A stretch of DNA of 64,000 nucleotides from Pseudomonas faucium (GCF_021602585.1 NZ_BQIP01000002.1:248001-312000); one strand, 5' to 3'. Counted from the first letter of the stretch, positions 28,253 through 37,654 are shown. The notes: a model not told the origin generated them from the sequence alone. A program made the numbers and translations.

Positions 28253-29695
28253 TTGACTATTCCTTGCGACATTCTGGTGTTCGGTGGCACCGGCGACCTG
28301 GCCCTGCACAAACTGCTGCCGGCGCTCTATCACCTGTATCGCGAGGGGCGTCTGAACATTGCCGTGCGCATCATCGCCCTGGCCCGGCGCAACTTGTCGC
28401 GCGATGAATACCTGCTGCTCGCCGAGCGCCATTGCCGGGCGCAGATTGCCCGCCACGACTTCGAAGAAGAAGTGTGGCGGCGCTTTTCCGCACGCCTGGA
28501 CTACTTCCCCATGGACGCCTCCCAGAGCGCCGACTTCGGCCGCCTGGCGCGCTACCTCGGCGAGCCCGGCGGGCTCACTCGCATCTATTACCTGGCAACC
28601 GCGCCCAACCTGTTCGTGCCGATTGCCCGGCACCTGCGCATTGCCGGGCTGGCCGACAGCGAAGCGCGCATCGTGCTGGAAAAACCGATTGGCCATTCGC
28701 TGGAATCGGCCATTGCCATCAACGAAGCGATCGGCAGCGTGTTCGAAGAGCGCCAGGTGTTTCGCATCGACCACTACCTGGGCAAGGAAACCGTGCAGAA
28801 CCTCATGGCCCTGCGCTTCGCCAATGCCCTGCTGGAACCTGTGTGGCGCAATGGCCAGGTCGACCATGTGCAGATCAGCGTGTGCGAGACCCTGGGCGTG
28901 GAAAACCGCGGCGGCTATTACGACCGCGCCGGCGCGACCCGCGACATGCTGCAAAACCACTTGTTGCAGCTGTTGTGCCTGGTGGCCATGGAGCCGCCTG
29001 CGCAGTTCGAAGCCGAGGCCGTGCGTGACGAGAAGGTGAAGATCCTGCGCGCGCTCAAGCCGATCAACGGCCAGGACGTGCAGGACAAGACCGTGCGCGG
29101 CCAGTACGGCGCCGGCCACATCGGCGGCCAGGAAGTGCCGGCCTACTACTTCGAAAAGGACGTGGACAACGACAGCGACACCGAAACCTTCGTCGCCGTG
29201 CAGGCGCATGTCGACAACTGGCGCTGGGCCGGCGTGCCTTTCTACCTGCGCACCGGCAAGCGCATGGCGCGGCGCTCGTCGCAGATCGTCATACAATTCA
29301 AGCCCGTGCCTCATGAGCTGTTCAGCGGCGGCCAGGTCAACCAGCTGCTGATCCAGCTGCAGCCGGACGAGCGCATCAGCCTGCGCATGATGACCAAGAG
29401 CCCCGGCAAGGGCATGCGCCTGGAGCCGGTGGACCTGGACCTCAACCTGGCCCAGGTGTTCGGCCAGACACGCCGCTGGGAAGCCTACGAGCGCCTGTTG
29501 CTGGATGTGCTGGAAGGCGACTCGACGCTGTTCATGCGCCGCGACGAAGTGGAGGCCGCCTGGGCCTGGATCGACGCCATCCTCAAAGGCTGGGACGAGC
29601 ACTTCCAGCCGCCCCGCCACTATGCCGCCGGCAGCAACGGGCCCGATCAGGCCAACAGCCTGCTGGCCGGCCATGGCAGGCATTGGCATAGCTGA
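28253..29695 (+). CDS. zwf: Glucose-6-phosphate 1-dehydrogenase
   Basis: This 480-residue cytoplasmic enzyme oxidises glucose-6-phosphate to 6-phosphogluconolactone. It shows the nucleotide loop GGTGDLA (11-17), EKPIG, and the active-site signature RIDHYLGKE. I choose the TTG at 28253 (MTIPCDIL) because GGAG lies nine bases upstream; the in-frame GTG at 28238 overlaps that ribosome site. A TTG start with a clear ribosome site suggests modest translation. It is likely a paralogue of a main zwf elsewhere in the genome; cofactor preference cannot be read with confidence. Confidence 0.93.
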   Translation: MTIPCDILVFGGTGDLALHKLLPALYHLYREGRLNIAVRIIALARRNLSRDEYLLLAERHCRAQIARHDFEEEVWRRFSARLDYFPMDASQSADFGRLARYLGEPGGLTRIYYLATAPNLFVPIARHLRIAGLADSEARIVLEKPIGHSLESAIAINEAIGSVFEERQVFRIDHYLGKETVQNLMALRFANALLEPVWRNGQVDHVQISVCETLGVENRGGYYDRAGATRDMLQNHLLQLLCLVAMEPPAQFEAEAVRDEKVKILRALKPINGQDVQDKTVRGQYGAGHIGGQEVPAYYFEKDVDNDSDTETFVAVQAHVDNWRWAGVPFYLRTGKRMARRSSQIVIQFKPVPHELFSGGQVNQLLIQLQPDERISLRMMTKSPGKGMRLEPVDLDLNLAQVFGQTRRWEAYERLLLDVLEGDSTLFMRRDEVEAAWAWIDAILKGWDEHFQPPRHYAAGSNGPDQANSLLAGHGRHWHS

Positions 29696-29720
29696 AATCC
29701 TGCCCGATCCCACTGTTGCG

Positions 29721-29771
29721 TTGCAGTGGCGAAAGTAGCGCGGCGCCGATTGGCGCTACTTTCAACTGCAA
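29721..29771. repeat. 51-base interrupted inverted repeat after zwf
   Basis: An outer arm pair TTGCAGT/ACTGCAA and an inner 11-bp pair GAAAGTAGCGC/GCGCTACTTTC form a long hairpin between the zwf stop and the next start. The 3' end touches the ribosome site of the following gene. It may be an RNA processing or termination structure. Confidence 0.6.
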
Positions 29772-29782
29772 AGGCATTGATC

Positions 29783-30100
29783 ATGAGCAAAATCGAAAAC
29801 CTTGTCGCCTACAACAGCGAAGTGCCGGGCCAGCCAGTGTGCTTCGTCGTTCAGGGAAGCGTGACCGTCCATAACTCAGGTGTCGAACCCGTGCTGGCGG
29901 AACCCAAGATCCGCCACAAAGGCGGCTGGGAAGTGCTGCAGCTGACGCTGGTGGAAAGCGAACAGGCGTCGCTCCAGGTTCTGACCGAGAAACCGGTATT
30001 TTTCACGCGCGAAGGCGCTTCTTCGTGGAAAAGGCTGGAAATCATTTCAGCCGAAGGGTCGCAGATGGTTGAGATCGGGCACCGCGTAGCCGTCGACTGA
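29783..30100 (+). CDS. Conserved 105-residue protein, unknown
   Basis: The product begins MSKIENLVAYNSEVPG. It is rich in beta-strand-like stretches (VCFVVQGSVTVHNSG, KGGWEVLQLTLVESEQASLQVL) and shows no signal peptide or membrane segment. I do not recognise a family. AAGG at 29771 is its ribosome site; the gene lies 87 bases after zwf behind a long hairpin. A hairpin without T run follows its stop. An upstream ATG at 29726 falls inside the hairpin and is less likely. Confidence 0.65.
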   Translation: MSKIENLVAYNSEVPGQPVCFVVQGSVTVHNSGVEPVLAEPKIRHKGGWEVLQLTLVESEQASLQVLTEKPVFFTREGASSWKRLEIISAEGSQMVEIGHRVAVD

Positions 30101-30107
30101 AGTGGCC

Positions 30108-30139
30108 CATGCCAGATCGCCACCCGTCGATCTGGCATG
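30108..30139. terminator. Stem-loop after the 105-residue gene
   Basis: A perfect 12-bp stem (CATGCCAGATCG at 30108-30119, pairing with 30128-30139) starts seven bases past the stop. There is no T run, so termination is unproven. Confidence 0.5.
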
Positions 30140-30235
30140 GCACGCCGCGACAAACCGATGAGCGACAGCAGCTGAAGGTGAATATTTATACAGTAGGTGT
30201 TTGCCCCTTAACCGGCCTCCCCCTAGAATGGCCGG

Positions 30236-32419
30236 ATGCACACAGATGACCTCTCCCTCCTGCTCAATTCCCTCAACGATGCCCAGCGCCAGGCCGTCGC
30301 GGCCACGCTCGGGCGTCAGCTGGTGCTCGCGGGCGCCGGTTCCGGTAAAACCCGCGTGCTGGTGCACCGCATCGCCTGGCTGATCCAGGTCGAGCAGGCC
30401 TCGCCGCACTCGATCCTGTCGGTGACCTTCACCAACAAGGCTGCCGCCGAGATGCGCCAGCGGATCGAGCAATTGCTGGGCATAAACCCGGCGGGCATGT
30501 GGGTCGGCACCTTCCACGGCCTGGCGCACCGCCTGTTGCGCGCGCACTGGCAGGAAGCGCGCCTGGTGCAGAACTTCCAGATCCTCGACAGCGACGACCA
30601 GCAGCGCCTGGTCAAGCGCGTCATGCGCGAACTCGGCCTGGACGAGCAGAAATGGCCGGCGCGCCAGGCCCAGTGGTTCATCAACGGGCAAAAGGACGAG
30701 GGCCTGCGCCCGCAACATATCCAGGCCAGCGGCGACCTGTTCCTGCAGACCATGCGCGATGTCTACAGCGCCTACGAACAGGCCTGCGAGCGCGCCGGGG
30801 TCATCGATTTCTCCGAATTGCTGCTGCGTGCCCTGGACCTCTGGCGCGACCACCCCGACCTGCTCAAGCACTACCAGCGGCGCTTCCGCCATGTGCTGGT
30901 GGACGAATTCCAGGACACCAACGCCGTGCAGTACGCCTGGCTGCGCCTGCTCGCGGGCGGTGGCGACAGCCTGATGGCGGTGGGCGACGACGACCAGTCG
31001 ATCTACGGCTGGCGCGGGGCGAAGATCGAGAACATCCACCAGTACACCGCCGACTTCCCCGACGCCGAGCTGATCCGCCTGGAGCAGAACTACCGCTCCA
31101 CCGGCGGCATCCTCAAGGCCGCCAACGCCTTGATCGCCAACAACAGTGGCCGCCTGGGCAAGGAACTGTGGACCGACCTGGGCGAAGGCGAGCCGCTGAC
31201 CCTGTACGCGGCCTACAACGAGCACGATGAAGCCCGTTATGTAGTGGAAACCATCGAGAGCCTGATCAAGGGCGGCAGCTCGCGCAGCGATATCGCCATC
31301 CTCTATCGCTCCAACGCCCAGTCGCGGGTGCTGGAGGAGGCCCTGCTGCGCGAACGCATTCCCTACCGCATCTATGGCGGCCAGCGCTTCTTCGAACGTG
31401 CCGAAATCAAGAACGCCATGGCCTACCTGCGCCTGCTCGAAGGCCGCGGCAACGACGCGGCGCTGGAGCGGGTGATCAACGTGCCGCCGCGCGGCATCGG
31501 CGAGAAGACCGTCGAAGCCATCCGTGAGCATGCCCGCCACAGCCAGCTGTCGATGTGGCAAGCGATGTGCCAGCTGATTGCCGCCAAGGCCCTCAAGGGC
31601 CGTGCGGCCAGCGCCCTGGGCGCCTTCATCGAACTGATCGAGAACCTGGCCGGCAAGGTCGCGGACATGCCCTTGCACACCATGACCCAAACGGTCATCG
31701 AGCAGTCCGGGCTGATCATCTATCACCAGGAAGAAAAAGGCGAAAAGGGCCAGGCTCGGGTAGAAAACCTTGAGGAACTGGTCAGCGCCGCGCGCAACTT
31801 CGAAGCCGGCGAAGACGACGCCGACCTTTCGCCGCTGTCGGCCTTCCTCGGCCACGCCTCGCTGGAAGCTGGCGAAGCTCAGGCCGACGAGCATGAAGAC
31901 AGCATCCAGCTGATGACCCTGCACAGTGCCAAGGGCCTGGAATTCCCCTACGTGTTCCTGGTGGGCATGGAAGAAGGCCTGTTCCCGCACAAGATGAGCC
32001 TGGAAGAGCCCGGCCGCCTCGAAGAGGAACGCCGCCTGGCCTACGTGGGCATTACCCGCGCCATGCGCCAGCTGATCATGACCTACGCCGAAACGCGCCG
32101 CCTTTATGGCAGCGAGACGTACAACAAGGTGTCGCGGTTCGTCAGGGAAATCCCGGCGGGGCTGGTTCAGGAAGTACGCTTGTCCAACAGTGTCAGCCGC
32201 CCGTTCGGTGGCTCGCAAAGCAGCACCAGCAGCCTGTTCGCCAATGCCAGCATTCCGCAGACGGCCTTCAGCCTCGGCCAGCGCGTGCAACATTCGGTAT
32301 TTGGTGAAGGCACCATCCTCAACTTCGAGGGGTCTGGCGCCCAGGCACGGGTGCAGGTGAACTTTGCCGAAGGCAGCAAGTGGCTGATGCTGGGGTACGC
32401 CAAGCTCGAGGCCCTCTGA
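30236..32419 (+). CDS. uvrD: DNA helicase II UvrD
   Basis: This 727-residue superfamily 1A helicase unwinds 3'-5' in nucleotide-excision and mismatch repair. Motifs in order are AGAGSGKT (32-39), TFTNKAAAEM, VDEFQDTN, GDDDQSIYGWRGA, LEQNYRST, TLHSAKGLEFPYVF and YVGITRA. The C-terminal tail ends in a Tudor-like segment (LGQRVQHSVFGEGTILNFEGSG). The length is normal for UvrD. The ribosome site is poor (CCGG next to the ATG). A hairpin at 32432-32455 follows. Confidence 0.95.
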   Translation: MHTDDLSLLLNSLNDAQRQAVAATLGRQLVLAGAGSGKTRVLVHRIAWLIQVEQASPHSILSVTFTNKAAAEMRQRIEQLLGINPAGMWVGTFHGLAHRLLRAHWQEARLVQNFQILDSDDQQRLVKRVMRELGLDEQKWPARQAQWFINGQKDEGLRPQHIQASGDLFLQTMRDVYSAYEQACERAGVIDFSELLLRALDLWRDHPDLLKHYQRRFRHVLVDEFQDTNAVQYAWLRLLAGGGDSLMAVGDDDQSIYGWRGAKIENIHQYTADFPDAELIRLEQNYRSTGGILKAANALIANNSGRLGKELWTDLGEGEPLTLYAAYNEHDEARYVVETIESLIKGGSSRSDIAILYRSNAQSRVLEEALLRERIPYRIYGGQRFFERAEIKNAMAYLRLLEGRGNDAALERVINVPPRGIGEKTVEAIREHARHSQLSMWQAMCQLIAAKALKGRAASALGAFIELIENLAGKVADMPLHTMTQTVIEQSGLIIYHQEEKGEKGQARVENLEELVSAARNFEAGEDDADLSPLSAFLGHASLEAGEAQADEHEDSIQLMTLHSAKGLEFPYVFLVGMEEGLFPHKMSLEEPGRLEEERRLAYVGITRAMRQLIMTYAETRRLYGSETYNKVSRFVREIPAGLVQEVRLSNSVSRPFGGSQSSTSSLFANASIPQTAFSLGQRVQHSVFGEGTILNFEGSGAQARVQVNFAEGSKWLMLGYAKLEAL

Positions 32420-32431
32420 GGCTGTCGATGT

Positions 32432-32455
32432 AGCCGGCTCCCGCAGGCGCCGGCT
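32432..32455 (+). terminator. Stem-loop after uvrD
   Basis: AGCCGGC and GCCGGCT arms with a 10-base loop lie 12 bases past the uvrD stop. The core is similar to the REP unit but diverged, and no T run follows. Confidence 0.45.
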
Positions 32456-32569
32456 CGGCCTGGTTTGTAACATTCAGGCAAAAGCTCGAAACATTATGTC
32501 GCTGGTCATGTGCCAGGGAACCTGTGCACCATGACGCGCGTGCAATCCACAACAGGGGATATCCCATTT

Positions 32570-33424
32570 ATGCAACGTTTTCTTAGCATCGCACTGGCGC
32601 TCTGCGTCGGCCTGACGCTGAGCCTGGACGCCAACGCCAAGCGCTTCGGCGGCGGCAAGAGCTCGGGCTCCGCGCCTATCCACCAGACTCGCCAGGCCAC
32701 GCCAACCACGCCTGCCGCCGCGCCGACCGCTCCGGGCCGTGCTCCGGCCGCCGCCAGCGGTGCTTCGCGCTGGCTGGGCCCACTGGCCGGCCTCGCCGCC
32801 GGTGGCCTGCTGGCGTCCATGTTCATGGGTGACGGTTTCGAGGGCTTCCAGATCATGGACTTCCTGATCGTCGCGCTGATCGCCTTCCTGGTGTTCCGCT
32901 TCATTGCCGCGCGCCGTCGCCAGCAACAGCCGCAAATGGCCGCACCGGGCCACGCGCCATTCCAGCGTGAAGCTCACGCCCAGCCTGCCCAGCCGTCGAT
33001 CTTCGGGGGTTCGGCCGCACCTGCCGCGTCTGCCGCTCCGGTCATCAACGCCCCGGCATGGTTCAACGAGCAGAACTTCCTGGCCGCTGCGCGTAACCAC
33101 TTCCAGTCGCTGCAGCAGCACTGGGATGCCAACGAGATGGACAAGATCGCCGAGTTCGTCACCCCGCAAATGCTCGAGTTCCTCAAGCGTGAGCGCGCCG
33201 ACCTGGGTGATGGCTTCCAGGCCACCTACATCGACAACCTCGATGTGCAACTGGACGGCCTGGACGATCGCTCCGACCGTACCGACGCCACCCTGACCTT
33301 CCGTGGCGTGTCGAAGACCTCGCGCTTCGACCAGGGCGAAGCCTTCAGCGAAAGCTGGCACATGGTTCGCGCCCAGGGCGAGAACCAGCCTTGGCTGGTC
33401 GCCGGTATCCGCCAAAACGGCTAA
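32570..33424 (+). CDS. Tim44-like domain membrane protein
   Basis: This 284-residue protein has a signal or anchor at residues 1-23 (MQRFLSIALALCVGLTLSL), then a Gly/Ser/Ala/Pro-rich stretch. Two hydrophobic segments follow (about 66-85 and 93-112), then a basic run and a C-terminal Tim44-like/MbA fold (about 165-284, starting APAWFNEQNFLAAARNHFQSLQ). In bacteria such proteins are predicted inner-membrane proteins with the Tim44 domain facing one side; their role is not established. A bidirectional terminator follows. Confidence 0.82.
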   Translation: MQRFLSIALALCVGLTLSLDANAKRFGGGKSSGSAPIHQTRQATPTTPAAAPTAPGRAPAAASGASRWLGPLAGLAAGGLLASMFMGDGFEGFQIMDFLIVALIAFLVFRFIAARRRQQQPQMAAPGHAPFQREAHAQPAQPSIFGGSAAPAASAAPVINAPAWFNEQNFLAAARNHFQSLQQHWDANEMDKIAEFVTPQMLEFLKRERADLGDGFQATYIDNLDVQLDGLDDRSDRTDATLTFRGVSKTSRFDQGEAFSESWHMVRAQGENQPWLVAGIRQNG

Positions 33425-33441
33425 CCGTCGCACGCTGCACA

Positions 33442-33470
33442 AAAAACCCCGGGCCTGTCCCGGGGTTTTT
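33442..33470. terminator. Bidirectional terminator
   Basis: AAAAACCCCGGG and CCCGGGGTTTTT form a 12-bp stem with a five-base loop, directly after the Tim44-domain gene. Confidence 0.93.
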
Positions 33471-33538
33471 GCTTTTGCCAGAGCGGCCTACTAGGGTATA
33501 ACGCGCAGCGTTGTCATCAAGGTTAGAGGATGTGAACC

Positions 33539-33946
33539 GTGGAAGAAGTGATCGAACAACTCCGTGAAGCCAATGAACCCGTGCCGGTGCCGCTGGAGCT
33601 TCCCGACGAAGACCAACTGGTCGAGATCGAGGAGCAACTGTTCATCAACATCCCGTTCGTGTTCAAGGAGTTCCTGCTGACCGTCAGCGATGTGGTGTAT
33701 GGCTCGCTGGAGCCGGTGACCGCCACCGACCCGCAATCGCACACCTACCTGCCCGACGTCGCGGCCAATGCCTGGGACGCGGGTGTTCCACGTGACCTGA
33801 TCCCGCTGTGCCAGGATGGCGACAACTACTACTGCGTCGAGGAAGACGGCACCGTGGTGCTGTGGGATGGCGACGAGGAAGCAGTGGGCGAAGACAGCTG
33901 GGAATCGGTGTGGCACTGGGCGCGCGACGTCTGGCTGGAAAGCTGA
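33539..33946 (+). CDS. SMI1/KNR4-family protein
   Basis: This 135-residue acidic protein fits the SMI1/KNR4 (SUKH-1) fold: the pattern LPDEDQLVEIEEQLFINIPFVFKEFLL, a central ATDPQSHTYLPDVAANAW and a C-terminal WDGDEEAVGEDSWESVWHWARDVWLE. SUKH proteins are often immunity proteins of contact-dependent toxins, but no toxin gene is adjacent, and stand-alone members are common in pseudomonads. The start codon is GTG with GAGG nine bases upstream. Function is open. Confidence 0.8.
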   Translation: MEEVIEQLREANEPVPVPLELPDEDQLVEIEEQLFINIPFVFKEFLLTVSDVVYGSLEPVTATDPQSHTYLPDVAANAWDAGVPRDLIPLCQDGDNYYCVEEDGTVVLWDGDEEAVGEDSWESVWHWARDVWLES

Positions 33947-33975
33947 TCGAGAAGCAACCGCACAAAATGATGGCT

Positions 33976-34022
33976 ACGAGCCACCAAGGCTCGTAAAATC
34001 GCCAGGCCTTCTGCGCCTGGCG
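33976..34022. terminator. Two tandem stem-loops between convergent genes
   Basis: ACGAGCC/GGCTCGT (33976-33994) and CGCCAGGC/GCCTGGCG (34000-34022) lie in the 136-base space between the SMI1 gene and the antiporter. The first is followed by AAAAT and the second by no T run; probably a convergent terminator region. Confidence 0.5.
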
Positions 34023-34082
34023 ACATCGCTACCGCCTAATCCCCTCGGCCTTCGGTGAAATCTCGCGCAGGGGGCATGCCCC

Positions 34083-35843
34083 TCAGTGGGTATGGTCGCG
34101 GCTGTTCTCCAGCGTCTCCAGCAAGGCGATCTGCATGCGCGAATGCACGCGGATGAACCAGCGCCACAGCACTGCCACCACCGCCGCCGCCACCACCGCA
34201 ATGATGAGCAAGAGCTCATTGGTCGGCAGAATGCTCGCCGACAGCGCCGACAGCAGCAGGAAAATCACCAGCAGCGACAGCAGCGGAATCACCTCGGCCA
34301 CCACCCGACGCACGCGCTGGGTATGCCGCCCGGCCATTTCCGGCTTGACGCCCATCTCCGCCAGCAACATCGACAGCGCCTTGAGCTTGCGGTACGCCGC
34401 AATCAGGAACGGCAGCGACAGCAATAGCGCCGCCCCCCAGATCACCGCCTTCTGCTGGCTCACATCACTGACCCATTCAGCCAGCCAAGCGCCGATTCGG
34501 CTGGCGAAATAACCGCCGCTGAAGAAGATCGCGATCACCAGCGCCAGGTTGACCCCCACCTGCAGCAGGATGCGCCGGATCATCGCCGCCAGCATGGCCC
34601 CCTCACCTTGCGGTTGAATGCTGCGCAGCCACTCGCCATACAGCGACAGCACGCGTGAAAGCCGGGTTGGCATCACCTTGCCGAGCTTCAGCGACAGCGG
34701 GTCGGCAGCGCGAATCAGGTAGGGCGTGAGCAGCGTGGTAATGGCCGATACCGCCACGGCAACTGGGTAGAGGAAGTCGCTGGTGACCTGCAGGGTCATC
34801 CCCAGCGCCGCGATGATGAACGAAAATTCGCCAATCTGTGACAGCCCCATGCCCACGCGCAGGGAAGTACGGCCATCGTTGCCGGCAATGAACGCGCCCA
34901 TGCCGCACGACAGCATCTTGCCCAGCACCACCGCCAGGGTAATCACCACGATCGGCCAGGCGTAATCGAGCAGTACCTGGGGGTCGATCATCAAGCCGAT
35001 GGCCACGAAGAAGATGGCGCTGAACAGGTCGCGCACCGGCTCGATCAACCGCTCGATCTTCAGCAGCTGACGCGACTCGGCCATGATCGCACCGATCAGG
35101 AAGGCGCCCAGCACCATGCTGTACTCAAGTTTGACCACCAGCAGGCAGAAGCCGAAGCACAGCCCCAGCACGGTGATCAGCAACATCTCGTTGCTCTCGA
35201 ACTTGGCCACATAGGCCAGCAGCCGCGGCACCAGCAGGATGCCGATGACCAGCGCGACGATCATGAACAGTGAGAGCTTGCCCACGGTGGAGAACACCTC
35301 GCCGGAGCTCACCGTGCCGCTGACCGCGATGCCCGAGAGCAAGGCAATGATGCCGATGCCAAGAATGTCCTCGACGATCAGCACGCCAAAGATCAGCTGG
35401 GCAAAGCGCTCGTTCTTCATCTTCAGGTCGTTGAGCGCCTTGACGATGATGGTGGTCGAGGAGATCGCCAGGATGGCGCCGAGGAACAAGGAGTCCATGG
35501 TGTTCCAGCCGAACCAGCGGCCGATCTCGAAACCGATCCAGATCATCAGGACGATTTCCAGGAACGCCGCGATGAACGCCGTTGCGCCCACCTTGAACAG
35601 CTTGCGCAGGCTGAACTCGAGCCCCAGGCAGAACATCAGGAAAATCACCCCCAGCTCGGCCAGGGTCTTGATCGTGTCTTCATCGTGGATCAGGCCGAAC
35701 GGCGGTGTGTGCGGGCCGATGATGAAGCCGGCGACGATGTAGCCCAGCACCACGGGCTGCTTGAGGCGATGAAAGAGGATCGTCACCACCCCCGCGACCA
35801 GCATGATCACTGCCAGATCCTGGATGAAGCTGATGGCATGCAT
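34083..35843 (-). CDS. CPA2-family cation:proton antiporter (Kef-like, no RCK domain)
   Basis: This 586-residue inner-membrane protein has about 12 helices of the Na+/H+ exchanger fold at residues 1-390, with HRLKQPVVLGYIVAGFIIGPH, LEFSLRKLFKVG and a conserved GLSQIGEFSFIIAALG. Two to four further hydrophobic segments follow in the C-terminal third. Unlike KefB/KefC there is no Rossmann RCK/TrkA-N domain with a glycine-rich loop. It probably exchanges K+ or Na+ for protons. I place the start at MHAISF, which has AAGGAG seven bases before it; the longer frame upstream crosses the promoter. Confidence 0.87.
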   Translation of the reverse strand: MHAISFIQDLAVIMLVAGVVTILFHRLKQPVVLGYIVAGFIIGPHTPPFGLIHDEDTIKTLAELGVIFLMFCLGLEFSLRKLFKVGATAFIAAFLEIVLMIWIGFEIGRWFGWNTMDSLFLGAILAISSTTIIVKALNDLKMKNERFAQLIFGVLIVEDILGIGIIALLSGIAVSGTVSSGEVFSTVGKLSLFMIVALVIGILLVPRLLAYVAKFESNEMLLITVLGLCFGFCLLVVKLEYSMVLGAFLIGAIMAESRQLLKIERLIEPVRDLFSAIFFVAIGLMIDPQVLLDYAWPIVVITLAVVLGKMLSCGMGAFIAGNDGRTSLRVGMGLSQIGEFSFIIAALGMTLQVTSDFLYPVAVAVSAITTLLTPYLIRAADPLSLKLGKVMPTRLSRVLSLYGEWLRSIQPQGEGAMLAAMIRRILLQVGVNLALVIAIFFSGGYFASRIGAWLAEWVSDVSQQKAVIWGAALLLSLPFLIAAYRKLKALSMLLAEMGVKPEMAGRHTQRVRRVVAEVIPLLSLLVIFLLLSALSASILPTNELLLIIAVVAAAVVAVLWRWFIRVHSRMQIALLETLENSRDHTH

Positions 35844-35953
35844 GGCGCGATACTCCTTTTCGGTGCCCTGTTGATAGATGCCCAGGCAGACCGCTCCTCT
35901 GCCGAGGCAACCTCGAGCGAGCAGCAAGTACATACTGTATTGAATGCAGGTAA

Positions 35954-35970
35954 GCCCATATTGCATGGGC
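35954..35970. promoter_or_regulatory. Palindrome in the antiporter-thioesterase gap
   Basis: GCCCAT, five bases and ATGGGC lie within the 285-base region between divergent genes. It could be an operator for either gene; nothing else clear was seen there. Confidence 0.3.
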
Positions 35971-36128
35971 GTACTCAGGTTAACATCGCACCCCGCCGCA
36001 AAAAGCCGGTGCAATATGTAGAAACAGATCGGCGGGTTAACGGCCTGCGATGGCGCGATCGGCGTGACCATGGCGCCGCAGCCAACGTCCCGTACCAGAA
36101 GGCAAAACTTCAAGAAGGGGAAACAGAA

Positions 36129-36665
36129 GTGTCAGCAGATAACGACCCCGATACAGCGCAACCTCACCGTGAGCACACTATGGAACCTGGAAACGCCCAG
36201 CTGAGCATGACCGTCCTGATGACCCCGGACATGGCCAACTTTTCTGGCAACGTACATGGCGGCACCCTGCTCAAGTACCTCGACGAAGTGGCCTATGCGT
36301 GCGCCAGCCGCTATGCCGGCAGCTACGTGGTGACCCTGTCGGTCGACCAGGTGATCTTCCGCGAGCCGGTGCATGTCGGCGAGCTGGTGACATTCCTGGC
36401 CTCGGTCAACTACACCGGCAACACGTCGATGGAAGTGGGCATCAAGGTGGTCACCGAAAACATCCGCGAGCGCTCGGTGCGCCATTCCAACAGCTGCTTC
36501 TTCACCATGGTCGCGGTCGACGACAACCGCCGCCCGGTGCCGGTGCCGCCGCGCCAGCCGCACTCCAGCGAAGAGAAGCGCCGCTTCCTGCAGGGCCAGC
36601 AGCGCCGGCAGATCCGCCAGGAACTGGAACAGCGCTACCAGAACCTGAAGACCGATTCGATCTAG
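36129..36665 (+). CDS. Acyl-CoA thioesterase, hotdog fold
   Basis: This protein of about 178 residues contains a hotdog domain: [30 protein letters not shown] carries the Asn/His-Gly-Gly catalytic loop of the YciA/BACH type. The C-terminal tail is basic ([25 protein letters not shown]). I prefer the GTG at 36129, which has AAGGGG eight bases upstream, over the ATG at 36180, which has no ribosome site; the extra 17 residues are hydrophilic. Its TAG stop shares CTAG with the stop of the convergent pdxY gene. Confidence 0.82.
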   Translation: MSADNDPDTAQPHREHTMEPGNAQLSMTVLMTPDMANFSGNVHGGTLLKYLDEVAYACASRYAGSYVVTLSVDQVIFREPVHVGELVTFLASVNYTGNTSMEVGIKVVTENIRERSVRHSNSCFFTMVAVDDNRRPVPVPPRQPHSSEEKRRFLQGQQRRQIRQELEQRYQNLKTDSI

Positions 36666-37534
36666 TACGCCAGGCGCTGCGCCTCGAAGCGCACGCGAGG
36701 GTGGGCAATGCGGTCCTGGGCCCGCACCAGTTGCAGTTCGTAGCTGGCGCAGGCCTGGGTTTCCAGCAGCACTTCATGCACCGCTGCGGCGGTGAACTCG
36801 AACGCTTGCGTCCAGCTGTCGCCCAGCAGCACCCGCGCCAGGAACAGCCCCGAGGTCAGGTCGCCGACCCCGACCGGCTGGCGCGGGAAGGCCAGCAGCG
36901 GGCGGCGCAGGTGCCAGCTCTCGTCGCGGGTCACCAGCAGCATCTCGAACATGCCCTCTTCACGCCCCGGGTACGCCAGGTGCTTGACCAGCACCACCTG
37001 CGGGCCGCGCGCGAGCAGGCTGCGCGCCATGCTCACGCAATCCTCCAGGGACTGCGCCCGACGGCCACAGAAGCTGTCCAGCTCGAGCTGGTTGGGGCAG
37101 AGGATATCGGCCCTGGCGGCGGCCTCGTCGAGCAGGAATTCGCTGACTTCCTGGGGCACGATGCAACCCTTCTCCGGGTGGCCCATGACCGGGTCGCACA
37201 AGTACAGCGCCTTGGGGTTCACGGCCTTGATCCGCGCTACCCCGGCGAGGATCGCCCGGCCCTGTTCGGCGCTGCCCAGGTAGCCGGACAGCACGGCATC
37301 GCAGTGGCCCAGCTCGCCAATGTTGGAAATCCCTTCCACCAACGCAGGAATTTGCGCTGGGGCAAGCACTTCGCCCGCCCACTGGCCATACTGAGTGTGA
37401 TTGGAAAATTGCACGGTATTCAGTGGCCAGACATTGACCCCTATACGCTGCATGGGAAACACCGCGGCGCTGTTTCCGGCGTGGCCGAACACCACGTGGG
37501 ACTGGATGGCGAGCAAGTGCGGGGTACGTTTCAT
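36662..37534 (-). CDS. pdxY: Pyridoxal kinase PdxY
   Basis: This 290-residue ribokinase-fold enzyme phosphorylates pyridoxal in PLP salvage. [21 protein letters not shown] at the start, [15 protein letters not shown], and the catalytic-loop sequence [10 protein letters not shown] (GTGD in other members) are present; the first Gly-Thr is Gly-Val here. I start at MKRTPHLL; the longer frame upstream adds 40 unlikely codons. It converges with the thioesterase gene and shares a CTAG that supplies both stop codons. Confidence 0.93.
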   Translation of the reverse strand: MKRTPHLLAIQSHVVFGHAGNSAAVFPMQRIGVNVWPLNTVQFSNHTQYGQWAGEVLAPAQIPALVEGISNIGELGHCDAVLSGYLGSAEQGRAILAGVARIKAVNPKALYLCDPVMGHPEKGCIVPQEVSEFLLDEAAARADILCPNQLELDSFCGRRAQSLEDCVSMARSLLARGPQVVLVKHLAYPGREEGMFEMLLVTRDESWHLRRPLLAFPRQPVGVGDLTSGLFLARVLLGDSWTQAFEFTAAAVHEVLLETQACASYELQLVRAQDRIAHPRVRFEAQRLAY

Positions 37535-37654
37535 GCGCAAGGTTTCCAAAGCTGTTTCACGGATTGTGCGTCGCGCAGTATGAACTCGATTGCCACCTGT
37601 ACGACAGGCCAGGGACGCAGTTAAGCTGGTTCGACCTGTTTGGAGCATACGCAA

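Noticed and set aside
29783-30100. Pyrimidine/purine nucleoside phosphorylase (PpnP)
   Set aside because: The size is near, but the cupin motifs of PpnP are not seen.
30047-32473. An 808-codon open frame antisense to uvrD
   Set aside because: All helicase motifs are on the plus strand; this is a shadow.
33539-33946. A contact-dependent toxin-immunity locus
   Set aside because: The SMI1 protein stands alone with no toxin, Rhs or secretion gene nearby.
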